Positions 46,195 to 54,499 of a stretch of DNA of 64,000 bases are shown piece by piece. Both the position numbers and the translations under genes were made by a program. Each line of letters starts with the position of its first letter. The first letter of the stretch is position 1. The notes beneath the pieces were generated by a model, which was given only the letters and a program-made list of their open reading frames with translations, did no database searches and had not been told where the DNA came from. Source of the DNA: Streptomyces viridochromogenes (GTDB lineage: Bacteria > Actinomycetota > Actinomycetes > Streptomycetales > Streptomycetaceae); assembly GCF_001270495.1 (NCBI RefSeq), contig NZ_LGUR01000204.1, positions 20,069-84,068 on the forward strand, written 5' to 3'.

Positions 46195-47084
46195 GACAGC
46201 GCCCTCCCCAGTGCTCGTCGGGCCAGTGCGGCGACGGTGCGCCGCAGGTGCAGTACGGCGGGCGGATGCTGTGGTACGGAGCCGTCCTCGGCCGGGGCCG
46301 GGTCCGGGATGCAGGCCGCGGCGACGTACTCCCCGAAGGCGTTCAGCGCCTCGGGGACGATCGCGCGGTTGTTGTCCCAGTCGATCAGCTGGGCGACCCA
46401 GTGCTCGGCGTCCAGGGGCCTGAGCGGCATCGGCGCTATGGCGCCGACTGCGCACCTGATGCCTCGCCGAGCGGGGTCGAGCACGACCGCGACGGACGCC
46501 ATCGCGCGCCCCGGGCCGGTGCGGCCGGTGGCCTTGAGGAAGACCTGCGGGGCGTGCAGCAGCGGCACGCGCACGTAGCCGATGAGTTCGCCGGCGCGCA
46601 GCATCTCCATGCCGGCCAGCAGGTGCGACACCGGGATCTCCCGGCGGGCTCCGCCCGGGCCCGCGACGATCAGGGTCGCTTCGAGAGCGGCGAGGACCGG
46701 CAGCGCGTCACCGGTCGGGGACGCCGAGGCGATGTTGCCGCCCAGGGTGCCCGCGTTGCGGATCTGCGGCGGGCCCGCGGCGCGTGCGGCGGCCGCGAGC
46801 GCCGGGATCAGGGCGGCGAAGTCGGGACGGCCCATGCGCGCGTGCGTGAGGCCGGCACCCAGCAGGGCGTGGCCGTCCTGGTACTGCCAGCCGCGGATTT
46901 CGCTGATCTTGCCGAGGCCGACCAGTGCGGCGGGCCTGAGCTGCCCGGAGTTGACGGCGGCCATGAGGTCGGTGCCGCCCGCGACGGGCACGGCGGCGGG
47001 CATGGCGGCCAGTGCCGCCACGGCCTCGTCCAGCGTCGTGGGCAGCGTGACGGCCTGCGCCGCCTGCGGTGCGTGCGTGGTCAA
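46191..47084 (-). CDS. FAD-binding subunit of the molybdenum hydroxylase
   Basis: This medium subunit of about 297 residues has the FAD-binding motif PVAGGTDLMAAVNSG and the second signature IRNAGTLGGNIASASPTGDAL, both intact. A TTG at 47084 is chosen: GGAAGGGG lies about a dozen bases upstream and the product then starts just before the family N-terminus; no ATG or GTG is well placed. Upstream (47085-47310) there is only an AT-richer spacer. It transfers electrons from the Fe-S subunit to the acceptor. Confidence 0.82.
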   Translation of the reverse strand: MTTHAPQAAQAVTLPTTLDEAVAALAAMPAAVPVAGGTDLMAAVNSGQLRPAALVGLGKISEIRGWQYQDGHALLGAGLTHARMGRPDFAALIPALAAAARAAGPPQIRNAGTLGGNIASASPTGDALPVLAALEATLIVAGPGGARREIPVSHLLAGMEMLRAGELIGYVRVPLLHAPQVFLKATGRTGPGRAMASVAVVLDPARRGIRCAVGAIAPMPLRPLDAEHWVAQLIDWDNNRAIVPEALNAFGEYVAAACIPDPAPAEDGSVPQHPPAVLHLRRTVAALARRALGRALS

Positions 47085-47310
47085 ACCGGCTGCCCCTTCC
47101 CGCTGCCCCACCTGGTCCCACCTGTGCTGCCGTACGGTACGTGCTGACAGGGCGGACGTGGCAACTCTGGCACATCTTCGCAGGACCCGAAGACAGGGGT
47201 CCGCTAGGAGGCATTCGCCCACCTCATCGGGCAGATGGTCCGTTTTCGTACGGCATCACCGGTGTTTACCGATTGACACTCTTCGGTGACCCCTTGCCGG
47301 TTTTTTTCAA

Positions 47311-48936
47311 TTACCTGTTCGGGGGTGGGCCGTCGATCGGACGGCCGAGCACTCCGGGGCGCCGCTGCCACGGCCGCGGTCCCGTCGGCGGACGGTAGGC
47401 GACCCCCAGGGCGTCAAGTCGCCCGTAATGGGCGGCCATCCGGCGCTCGAAGCCGGCGAAGTCCCGTTCCGCCGGGGCGGGGAGGCGGCTCCAGGCGACC
47501 TCGGCGAAGGCGGCGAGGCGCGGGAACGCCTGGTAGTCCACGCGCGCGTGGTCCTCCATCACCTCGGTCCACACGTTGGCCTGCGTCCCGAGCACATGCC
47601 GGGCCTGGTCGGGCGTCAACTCCCATGGCACCGGCTCGAACCGGTAGACGTCCTCCAGAGTGCGGACGTAACCGATCGGCACCGGCTCGTCGGCGCCCGC
47701 GTCCTGACGGTGGTCCAGATACACCTGCTGCTCGGGGCACATGACGACGTCGTGCCCGGCCCGCGCTGCGGCGACCCCGCCCGCGTACCCGCGCCAGGAC
47801 GACACGGCCGCCCCTTCCGCGAGCCCGCCCTCCAGGATCTCGTCCCAGCCGATGAGCCTGCGCCCGCGCGCGGTGAGCCACTTGTCGAAGTGGCCGATGA
47901 ACCACGCCTGGAGTTCGTCCTCGTCCTTCAGCCCGAGTTCCCTGAGGCGTTCCTGTGCGGCGGGCGACTGCCGCCACTGGTCCTTGAGGCATTCGTCACC
48001 CCCGACATGGATGAACTCCGCGGGGAACAGCTCCAGGACTTCCTCGAAGACCCCCTCGTAGAAGCGCAGGGTGTTGTCAGTGGGGGCGAGTACGTTCGGA
48101 CTGATCCCCCAGGTGTCCCAGACGGAGAGGGCGGTGTCTCCCTTGATGGATGCGGTGATGACGTCGGTGTTGCCGAGTTCCGGGTACGCGGCGATCGCGG
48201 CCTGCGAGTGGCCGGGTACGTCGATTTCGGGGACGACGGTGATATGCCGCTCGGCGGCGTAGGCGACGATCTCGCGGATGTCGTCCTGGGTGTAGTAGCC
48301 ACCGTGCGGCTTCTCCTCCCACAGCGGGGAGGCCCGATGACCGAATTTCGTCCGCGCCCGCCAGGAGCCGATCTCCGTGAGCCGGGGGTACTTCCTGATC
48401 TCGATGCGCCAGCCCTGGTCGTCCGTCAGATGGAAGTGGAAGACGTTGAGTTTGTGGGCGGCCATCAGGTCCAGATAGCGCAGGACGCCGTCCTTGGGCA
48501 TGAAGTGCCGGGCCACGTCGAGCATGAGGCCGCGCCAGCGGAAACGGGGGGAGTCCCGGATCTCCGTCAGGGGCAGCCGCCACGTACGGCCGGGAAGAGG
48601 CGCGCGCCGGAAGGCGTCGGGCCCGAGAAGCTGGCGCAGCGTCTGCGCGCCCCAGAAGACACCGGCGGGCGAGCCGCCCTGAAGGTGGACGCCATGGGGA
48701 GCGATGACGAGGCGGTAGCCCTCGGCGTCGAGTCCGGGCCGGACGGACAGATGGAGGACGTCGTACTCGTCCCCCTTCTTGGGCGGCAGCGCGAGCCCGG
48801 TCGCCGCGCCCAGCGTCGCGCGCAGCCATCGTGCGGTGCCCTCGGTGCCCGGCCCGGCCTCGATCCCGAAACCGTCGCCGAGTTCAAGGAAACCCGTGGC
48901 CCGCTCCATCTGGTGCGGTACCGGAATGAGATCCAT
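47311..48936 (-). CDS. beta-N-acetylhexosaminidase, GH20
   Basis: This 541-residue glycoside hydrolase has a GH20b-like N-terminal domain and the catalytic barrel (GLMLDVARHFMPKDGVLRYL; VPEIDVPGHSQAAIAAYP) with the Asp-Glu catalytic pair in FIHVGGDECLKDQW and the Trp pocket VLGTQANVWTEVMED. No signal peptide is visible, so it is probably cytoplasmic and cleaves imported chitobiose or similar to GlcNAc. It follows the sugar ABC genes by 15 bases and belongs to that operon. Confidence 0.93.
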   Translation of the reverse strand: MDLIPVPHQMERATGFLELGDGFGIEAGPGTEGTARWLRATLGAATGLALPPKKGDEYDVLHLSVRPGLDAEGYRLVIAPHGVHLQGGSPAGVFWGAQTLRQLLGPDAFRRAPLPGRTWRLPLTEIRDSPRFRWRGLMLDVARHFMPKDGVLRYLDLMAAHKLNVFHFHLTDDQGWRIEIRKYPRLTEIGSWRARTKFGHRASPLWEEKPHGGYYTQDDIREIVAYAAERHITVVPEIDVPGHSQAAIAAYPELGNTDVITASIKGDTALSVWDTWGISPNVLAPTDNTLRFYEGVFEEVLELFPAEFIHVGGDECLKDQWRQSPAAQERLRELGLKDEDELQAWFIGHFDKWLTARGRRLIGWDEILEGGLAEGAAVSSWRGYAGGVAAARAGHDVVMCPEQQVYLDHRQDAGADEPVPIGYVRTLEDVYRFEPVPWELTPDQARHVLGTQANVWTEVMEDHARVDYQAFPRLAAFAEVAWSRLPAPAERDFAGFERRMAAHYGRLDALGVAYRPPTGPRPWQRRPGVLGRPIDGPPPNR

Positions 48937-48951
48937 GAATGATCAGACCTT

Positions 48952-49803
48952 TCAGTCCTTGACCGCGCCGCCCAGCCCGGACACGAGGCGCCGCTGTACG
49001 AGTACGAAGAACACCAGCACCGGAATCGTCATCACCGTCGACGCCGCCATCACGCCGCCCCAGTCCGGCTCGTCCGGCTTGTAGAAGACGAGCAGCGCCA
49101 TCGGCAGGGTTGACTGCGAGGTGTCGCTGATGATGAAGGACTTGGCGAACAGGAAGTCGTTCCAGGCCGAGATGAAGGAAAACACGCTCGTCGCCACCAG
49201 CCCCGGGAAGACCAGCGGGAAAAGGATCTGCCACAGGAATCGGGACCGGCTCGCCCCGTCCATGTACGCGGCCTCCTCCAGGGCCTCCGGAACGGCCTTC
49301 ACAAACCCCCGCAGCATCCAGATCGCGAACGGCAGCGAGAAGGCGATGTGCGGCAGGATCAGCGAGCCGAGCGTGTTCAGTTGGCCGAAGTCCCGCATGA
49401 GGAAGAACAGGGGGATCGTCAGGGCCTCCACCGGCACCATCTGGGCCACCAGAAACATGATCAGCAAGGTGGTCCGGAAGCGGAAGCGGAATCGTGTCAC
49501 CGCGGTCGCGGCGAGAAACGCGATCAACGCCGAGACGATCACGACCGTGCCCGCGACGACCAGGCTGTTGAGGAAGTAGCGGCCGAATTCGTTCTGCTCG
49601 AAGACCCGCCGGAAGGAATCCAGCGAGGGGGCGAGCGTCCAGGGCCGCGGCTCGCTCGACTCGATCTCCCCGGCCGGTTTGAAGGCGCCGAGCACCATCC
49701 AGTACAGCGGAAAGGCCACCACGACGGCGACGAGCAGCGCGGACACCTCCGCGAGCAGCCGCCAGGGACGCCGCAGGAACGGCACGGAACTCACCGGCCT
49801 CAC
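48952..49803 (-). CDS. carbohydrate ABC transporter permease 2 (MalG-type)
   Basis: This 283-residue permease has six spans and the EAA-type loop EALEEAAYMDGASRSRFLWQ. The GTG at 49803 overlaps the preceding stop (GTGA) and has GAGGAG upstream. It pairs with the MalF-type permease to import the sugar bound by the lipoprotein encoded at 50804. Confidence 0.92.
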   Translation of the reverse strand: MRPVSSVPFLRRPWRLLAEVSALLVAVVVAFPLYWMVLGAFKPAGEIESSEPRPWTLAPSLDSFRRVFEQNEFGRYFLNSLVVAGTVVIVSALIAFLAATAVTRFRFRFRTTLLIMFLVAQMVPVEALTIPLFFLMRDFGQLNTLGSLILPHIAFSLPFAIWMLRGFVKAVPEALEEAAYMDGASRSRFLWQILFPLVFPGLVATSVFSFISAWNDFLFAKSFIISDTSQSTLPMALLVFYKPDEPDWGGVMAASTVMTIPVLVFFVLVQRRLVSGLGGAVKD

Positions 49804-50807
49804 AGCTCCTCCCCCTGCCTGCGCAGCAACCGCAGATACACCAGCGTCACCGCCAGCAGGATCACCAGCATCACCACGCCGATCGCCGAGCCCAGGCTGT
49901 ACTGGGAGGAGGCGAAGGCCTTCTGATAGGCGTACACGTTCAGGACGAGGTTCTGCCCCGCGATGCCGCCGCCGTTGGTCATCACATAGATCTGCGTGAA
50001 GACCTTGAAGTCCCAGATGACCGACTGAATGGTGACCACCACCAGGATCGGCCTCAGCATCGGCGCCAGCACCGACCGCCAGATCCGCCACTGCGAGGCC
50101 CCGTCCAGCGCGGCGGCCTCCAGCACCTCGGCCGGGACGGCGCGGATACCGGCGTACACCGTCACCATCACGAACGGGAAGGAGCACCACACCACTTCGA
50201 GCAGGACGAGGAAGAAGGCGCTGAGCCGTCCGTACGTCCAGGAATGGTCACCGAGCCCCAGAACCCGGTTCACGGGCCCGAAGTCCGGGTCGAAGAGAAA
50301 CAGCCACACCGTCGACCCGGTGATCGCGGGGGTCGCCCACGCCCCCAGCGCGGCCAGCATGAGCGCCAGCCGCGGCACGGCACGCACGCGCGTGAGCAAC
50401 ACGGCGAGCGCACAGCCGACACCGAGCGTGGAGACGACGCAACCTGCCGCGAAGACGACGGTGGCGAGCAGCACCTGCCAGAACTGCGAGTCCGAGAACA
50501 GCTCCGCGTAGTTCCCGAAGCCCTGGAACGTGGTCGGCTCCCCACCGCTGACCTGAGCCTGCGTGTACTGGAAGAGCGAGATCAGCCCGAGCTGATAGAC
50601 GGGGTAGACGAGCAGCCCGCCGAGAACGACGAGGGCGGGGGCGAGATAAAGCCAGGGTGCCTTCTGGCTCCGCCCACGGGAACGCCGACAGGGGCGCGGG
50701 GCCGTGCTGATCTTGCGGCTACCGCCGCGCGGGCGCGACCAGCCACGAACGACCGGCAGCCGCACACGATCCGCACCCACCGAGCCGGTAGGCGTACCCG
50801 GCGTCAT
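49800..50807 (-). CDS. carbohydrate ABC transporter permease 1 (MalF-type), N-terminus derived from a dispersed repeat
   Basis: This 335-residue permease has six spans and the coupling loop VPAEVLEAAALDGASQWRIW. Residues about 20-48 (RGWSRPRGGSRKISTAPRPC and onward) are encoded by a copy of the dispersed intergenic repeat at 50690-50755, adding a very basic cytoplasmic tail absent from relatives. The ATG at 50807 is fixed by its ATGA overlap with the binding-protein stop; the first recognisable family residues are at APWLYLAPALVVL. Confidence 0.9.
   Translation of the reverse strand: MTPGTPTGSVGADRVRLPVVRGWSRPRGGSRKISTAPRPCRRSRGRSQKAPWLYLAPALVVLGGLLVYPVYQLGLISLFQYTQAQVSGGEPTTFQGFGNYAELFSDSQFWQVLLATVVFAAGCVVSTLGVGCALAVLLTRVRAVPRLALMLAALGAWATPAITGSTVWLFLFDPDFGPVNRVLGLGDHSWTYGRLSAFFLVLLEVVWCSFPFVMVTVYAGIRAVPAEVLEAAALDGASQWRIWRSVLAPMLRPILVVVTIQSVIWDFKVFTQIYVMTNGGGIAGQNLVLNVYAYQKAFASSQYSLGSAIGVVMLVILLAVTLVYLRLLRRQGEEL
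50690..50755. repeat. dispersed intergenic repeat inside a coding sequence
   Basis: AGGGGCGCGGGGCCGTGCTG, then TTGCGGCTACCGCCGCG and GGGCGCGACCAGCCACGAAC. The same family at 55902-55985 is almost identical over this span. Here it is read in frame as part of the MalF-type permease gene. Confidence 0.75.
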
Positions 50808-52096
50808 CCGACGGAGCCAAACGCCTCGTCCATCTTCTTCGCCGCGTCCTTCGAAGCCGCCGCCACGCCCTTCTTCCCGCTGATGACCTCCTGGAACATC
50901 GTCGGCAACACCAGCGACGAGTCGATCTGCGCCCACGCGGGCGAGGCGGGCACGAACTTGGTCCCCGCGGCGAGCGTCTCCGCGAAGGGCTTCACATACG
51001 GCTCCTCCGCCGCGACCTCCTGCCGCACGTCGGAGAACGTCGGCAGGAACCCCATCGCCTCGAACATCGACGCCTGCGTGTCCTTGGAGGCGAGCTGCTC
51101 CATCAGCTCGACCGCCAACGTCCGATGCGACGTGCTCTTCAGGACACCGATGTTGTTGCCTCCGGCGAACGCCGGCGCGACCGACCCGGCCTTCACCCCC
51201 GGCAGCGGCACGACCGCGTACTTGCCCTTGACCTTCCCGGCCTCCACGGCGGTGTGGCTGAAGTCGCCGCCGATCGCCATGCCCGCCTTGCCGGCCGCGA
51301 ACGCGGTGATCGTGTCGTTGCCGCCCATGCCCGCGCACTTGGCGGCGGGACAGTTGTCGTCGCTGAACAGGGACGTGTACGCCTTGATGCCCTTCTGCGC
51401 GGCCGCGCTGTCGATGGCGGAGGCGTACGAGCCTCCCTCGCCGGTCGCGAGTTCGCCGCCGTTGGCCCATACGAACGGCATCGCGCCGTACGTGTACGCA
51501 CCGCCGACCACGAGCCCGTACAGCTCGGGCTTCGCGGCGCGGATCTCGCGGGCCGTGGTCGCCAACTCGGCCATGGTCCTCGGCACTTCGAGGCCGAGTT
51601 CCTCGAGGACGTCCGTGCGGTAGTACAGGGCGCGGACACCGACGTAGAAGGGCGCGCCGTAGATCTTGCCGTCCACGGTGACCGACTGCTTGGCGGTGGC
51701 GTCGGTGTCCTTCGCCTCTGCCCAGTCGCCGAACTCCTTCGTGACGTCGAGGAGTCCGCCGTCCTTCACATAGCCGGCGGTGTCGGTGTTGCCGTACTCC
51801 ATGACGTCGGGGGCGGACTTCGGGTCGTTGAAGGCGGCCTTGACGCGCTGGGCGCGGGTCTCGACCGGGATGTACTCGACGTCGACCTTCGTGCCGTCGT
51901 GGGCCTTCTCGAAGGCGGTGACGACGGAGTCGACGACCTTCTCCTTCGGCTTGTTGCCGACTTCCTGGAAGAGCCAGACCCGCAGGGTGCCGGTCTTCTC
52001 GTCCTTGTCGGAGGAGGAGTTGGTGGAGGTCTGCGGGGCGCAGGCGGTGACGGCCAGGGCGGTGAGCAGTACGGCGAGTCTGGGGGCGAGCTTCAT
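50804..52096 (-). CDS. sugar-binding lipoprotein of the ABC transporter
   Basis: This 430-residue family-1 extracellular solute-binding protein has a lipoprotein signal (LTALAVTAC lipobox), then GTLRVWLFQEVGNKPKEKVV and the typical YGAPFYVGVRALYYRTDVLE segment. It is the first gene of the operon binding protein, MalF, MalG, GH20. The ATG at 52096 has GGAGGA upstream. With a GH20 enzyme and a dre-like site (52192-52207), the ligand is probably a GlcNAc-containing oligosaccharide. Confidence 0.92.
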   Translation of the reverse strand: MKLAPRLAVLLTALAVTACAPQTSTNSSSDKDEKTGTLRVWLFQEVGNKPKEKVVDSVVTAFEKAHDGTKVDVEYIPVETRAQRVKAAFNDPKSAPDVMEYGNTDTAGYVKDGGLLDVTKEFGDWAEAKDTDATAKQSVTVDGKIYGAPFYVGVRALYYRTDVLEELGLEVPRTMAELATTAREIRAAKPELYGLVVGGAYTYGAMPFVWANGGELATGEGGSYASAIDSAAAQKGIKAYTSLFSDDNCPAAKCAGMGGNDTITAFAAGKAGMAIGGDFSHTAVEAGKVKGKYAVVPLPGVKAGSVAPAFAGGNNIGVLKSTSHRTLAVELMEQLASKDTQASMFEAMGFLPTFSDVRQEVAAEEPYVKPFAETLAAGTKFVPASPAWAQIDSSLVLPTMFQEVISGKKGVAAASKDAAKKMDEAFGSVG

Positions 52097-52191
52097 GGAG
52101 CGGTCCTCCGGGCGTGCGTTGCAGCATATGCAATGACGGTTTCGCTCTGCACAACGCATCGGAGCCTAGGGACTACATGAACATGGCCACA

Positions 52192-52207
52192 AGAGGTCTC
52201 AACCACT
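52192..52207. promoter_or_regulatory. dre-like DasR site upstream of the sugar ABC operon
   Basis: AGAGGTCTCAACCACT matches 12 of 16 positions of the dre form ACTGGTCTACACCACT seen at 829. It lies about 95 bases before the binding-protein ATG. An AT-rich TTGCAGCATATGCAA element lies between them. Confidence 0.5.
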
Positions 52208-52220
52208 TCGTGACACGCAA

Positions 52221-52258
52221 AGGCCCCCGTGGCGCGCCGAAACGCGCCCCGGGGGCCT
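52221..52258 (-). terminator. terminator of the DUF3039 gene
   Basis: AGGCCCCCGTGGCGCG pairs with CGCGCCCCGGGGGCCT around CCGAAA with one mismatch. It lies about 55 bases after the DUF3039 stop on the minus strand and is followed there by TTTG. Confidence 0.75.
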
Positions 52259-52313
52259 CGCAGACCTCAGGCCGAAAGGACCCTCAAGCCGAAGGGAGGG
52301 CCCGAGGGGAGGG

Positions 52314-52601
52314 CTACTTCTTGTCGCCGCCCTTGCCCTTGTCGTCGCCGCCGGCGCCCATGGACTCGTAGATCTCCTTGCACATGGGACACACCGGGTA
52401 CTTCTTCGGGTCGCGGCCGGGCACCCAGACCTTGCCGCAGAGCGCCACGACGGGGGTCCCGTCGAGGGCGCTCGCCATGATCTTGTCCTTCTGGACGTAG
52501 TGGGCGAAGCGCTCGTGGTCGCCGTCGCCGTGGGAAGTCTGCGGCGTGGGCTCGACGAGGGTCCCCGTACCAGTCCCGCGCTCGGGCTCGAGAGTGCTCA
52601 T
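52314..52601 (-). CDS. DUF3039-family protein with zinc-ribbon-like cysteines
   Basis: This 95-residue protein of the actinobacterial DUF3039 family has a conserved core DHERFAHYVQKDKIMASALDG, VVALCGKVWVPGRDPKKYPV and CPMCKEIYE. Three Cys and a His could hold a metal. Function unknown. The ATG at 52601 has TACTCT seven bases upstream, suggesting a leaderless message whose promoter overlaps the right end of the decayed TnpB element. Confidence 0.85.
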   Translation of the reverse strand: MSTLEPERGTGTGTLVEPTPQTSHGDGDHERFAHYVQKDKIMASALDGTPVVALCGKVWVPGRDPKKYPVCPMCKEIYESMGAGGDDKGKGGDKK

Positions 52602-52615
52602 AACGCCAAGAGTAA

Positions 52616-53513
52616 TCAACCGCCCGAGACTCTGGGTCCCAGGCTTGCACAACGGGCGTCACTGGCGGTGACGCTGCGTTTGCGTCCAGCCCCACTCCGC
52701 TGACGCGGCGGTGGGGCAGGGGCGATTGATTGCGCCCCGCATCGCCACAACTCCCGCGCTCTGGCGCGGACGTTGCGGGAGCCGTTCCGGTCGGCGTGAT
52801 CAACGAATCCGCACGACCGGCACGCGAACCTGGCCTGGGAGCCCCGGTTCGCCCCGTCGATGAACGCCCCCAGCTGAGCAAAAGACCAGCTGGAGTGGGT
52901 GACCCGTTGGGGCTTGCGAAGCCGTACCCGCTCGCGGATCCCCGTCAGGTCCTCCAGGGCGATCCCGCGACCGGTGCGTTCCGCCTCGGCCACCACATGC
53001 TTCGCGATCTTGTGGTTGATGTCCTTGGCCCGCCGCGCCCCCTTGCGCCACCGCTTCTTCAACCGGCGCTTGGCGGACGGAGTGTTCTTCTTCCGAAGCT
53101 CGGTGCGCAGCTTCCGTTCCCGCACTCGGAGGTGGTTGATCTCGCGCCCGGCCATGATCTCGCCGTCAGATGTCGTGACGATGTTCACGACGGGAGACGA
53201 TCGGCTTCTCCACCGCCCGCCGGTACCTCTGCGAACCCGACTTGCCTAGATTCCCGGCTTTGAGGTTGGCCCTGAGCGTCGCGTACGCGTCGCTCGTCTT
53301 CTTGATCACATGCTGGGCCGCCTGCGAGCCCGGACCCCACCGCGTCTTGACCTCGTTGTAGGTGAGCTTGCGCAGCGGAAAGTTCTTGTTCACGTTTTTC
53401 GAAAGCGACACGGCTGCCCAGGTCGCCGCTTCGTTGCAGGCTTGCAAGGTCGCCTTGAGCGCTGCCGCCTGCTCCGGCGTCGGCAAGAGCCTGACCTGCA
53501 TCACCACCTTCAT
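52616..53513 (-). pseudogene. tnpB: decayed TnpB/OrfB (IS200/IS605 family) with frameshift and internal deletions
   Basis: The N-terminal part (ATG 53513 to about 53166) is a normal TnpB start: LLPTPEQAAALKATLQACNEA. A second frame (about 53188-52616) gives the rest: GREINHLRVRERKLRTELRK, the RuvC Glu in GIALEDLTGIRERVRLRKPQ, and the last Asp in CRSCGFVDHADRNGSRN. The block with the first catalytic Asp (normally GVDLGIVNIA) and a second block with the first zinc CxxC are missing. No TnpA is present. It is inactive; insertion between the DUF3039 and AlgH genes is inferred. Confidence 0.85.
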
Positions 53514-53617
53514 GCCTGCGACGCTATGCCGCAGGGGAGAGCACCGTATTCGAACATGCCCGCAGGCACTCGAACGAGTGATCCACGGTGGGGTACGTTC
53601 TTCGCCCTCTCTCCACG

Positions 53618-54190
53618 TCAGTTGAGCGAAGGGTCGTCCGGGTACGTGGCCACCATCGCGAGCTCGTTGCGCTGCCGGCGCAGGACCTCGCGCCAGAGTC
53701 TTTCCGGCGACGGCGAGGACACATCTCCGGGTTCGGACTCGACGACGTACCAGGCGCCCTCCACCAGCTCGTCCTCCAGCTGGCCGGGTCCCCAGCCTGC
53801 GTATCCGGCGAAGATCCTCAAGGACCCGACGGCCGAGGCGAGCAGTTCCGGCGGTGCCTCCAGGTCCACGAGCCCGATCGCGCCGTGCACCCGGCGCCAG
53901 CCCAGCGGGGCGCTCTCGCCGTTCGCGTCACCGGGGATGACGGCGACGCCGAGCGCCGAGTCCAGGGACACCGGGCCGCCCTGGAAGACGACCCCGGGCT
54001 CGCCGGCGAGGTCCGCCCAGCCCTCCAGGATGTCGCCGACGTCCACGGGGGTCGGACGGTTGAGGACGACACCGAGGGAGCCCTCCTCGTCGTGGTCGAG
54101 AAGGAGCACCACCGCGCGGTCGAAGTTCGGGTCCGCCAGGGCGGGCGTTGCCACGAGCAACCGCCCTGTGAGCGAGGACACCTCGGTCAT
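53618..54190 (-). CDS. YqgE/AlgH-family protein (DUF179)
   Basis: This 190-residue protein has the family start SSLTGRLLVATPALADPNFDR, then LGVVLNRPTPVDVGDIL and the later FAGYAGWGPGQLEDELVEGAW. AlgH proteins have a known fold but no established reaction. The ATG at 54190 is used; an ATG at 54199 with its own weak site is possible. It is divergent from murA. The 309-base gap (54191-54499) holds only a short GGCCT/AGGCC hairpin and the likely murA promoter. Confidence 0.88.
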   Translation of the reverse strand: MTEVSSLTGRLLVATPALADPNFDRAVVLLLDHDEEGSLGVVLNRPTPVDVGDILEGWADLAGEPGVVFQGGPVSLDSALGVAVIPGDANGESAPLGWRRVHGAIGLVDLEAPPELLASAVGSLRIFAGYAGWGPGQLEDELVEGAWYVVESEPGDVSSPSPERLWREVLRRQRNELAMVATYPDDPSLN

Positions 54191-54499
54191 GCCAGACATG
54201 ATCCCGCATCTTCCCTTCATGTGGGGAGGCAATGCCGGTTCGGGAGTGAATGCAGCCATGAATTGAAGGAGCGGCCTGGTAAGGCCTCGTTTGAGGGTGG
54301 TGGTGGGAGACGGGAGGGCGGAAAGGAGCGCTGGCGGGCGCACGGCCGGGACGGTGACCGCTTGTGCCCGAGGGGGGACGGTTCGTGTTGTGACAGAGCT
54401 ATGACGTTCCTGAGCCGTCCTTGGGCTTACTGAAGGGGGGCCGACGGCGATTACCCTTTCCCTCCTGGCCCCTGCCCAACTCATCGGAACGCGAGATAC

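Noticed and set aside
49800..52154. A single 784-residue protein joining the binding protein region and the permease
   Set aside because: The N-terminal part is a shifted frame of the binding-protein gene; the permease starts at 50807 by ATGA overlap.
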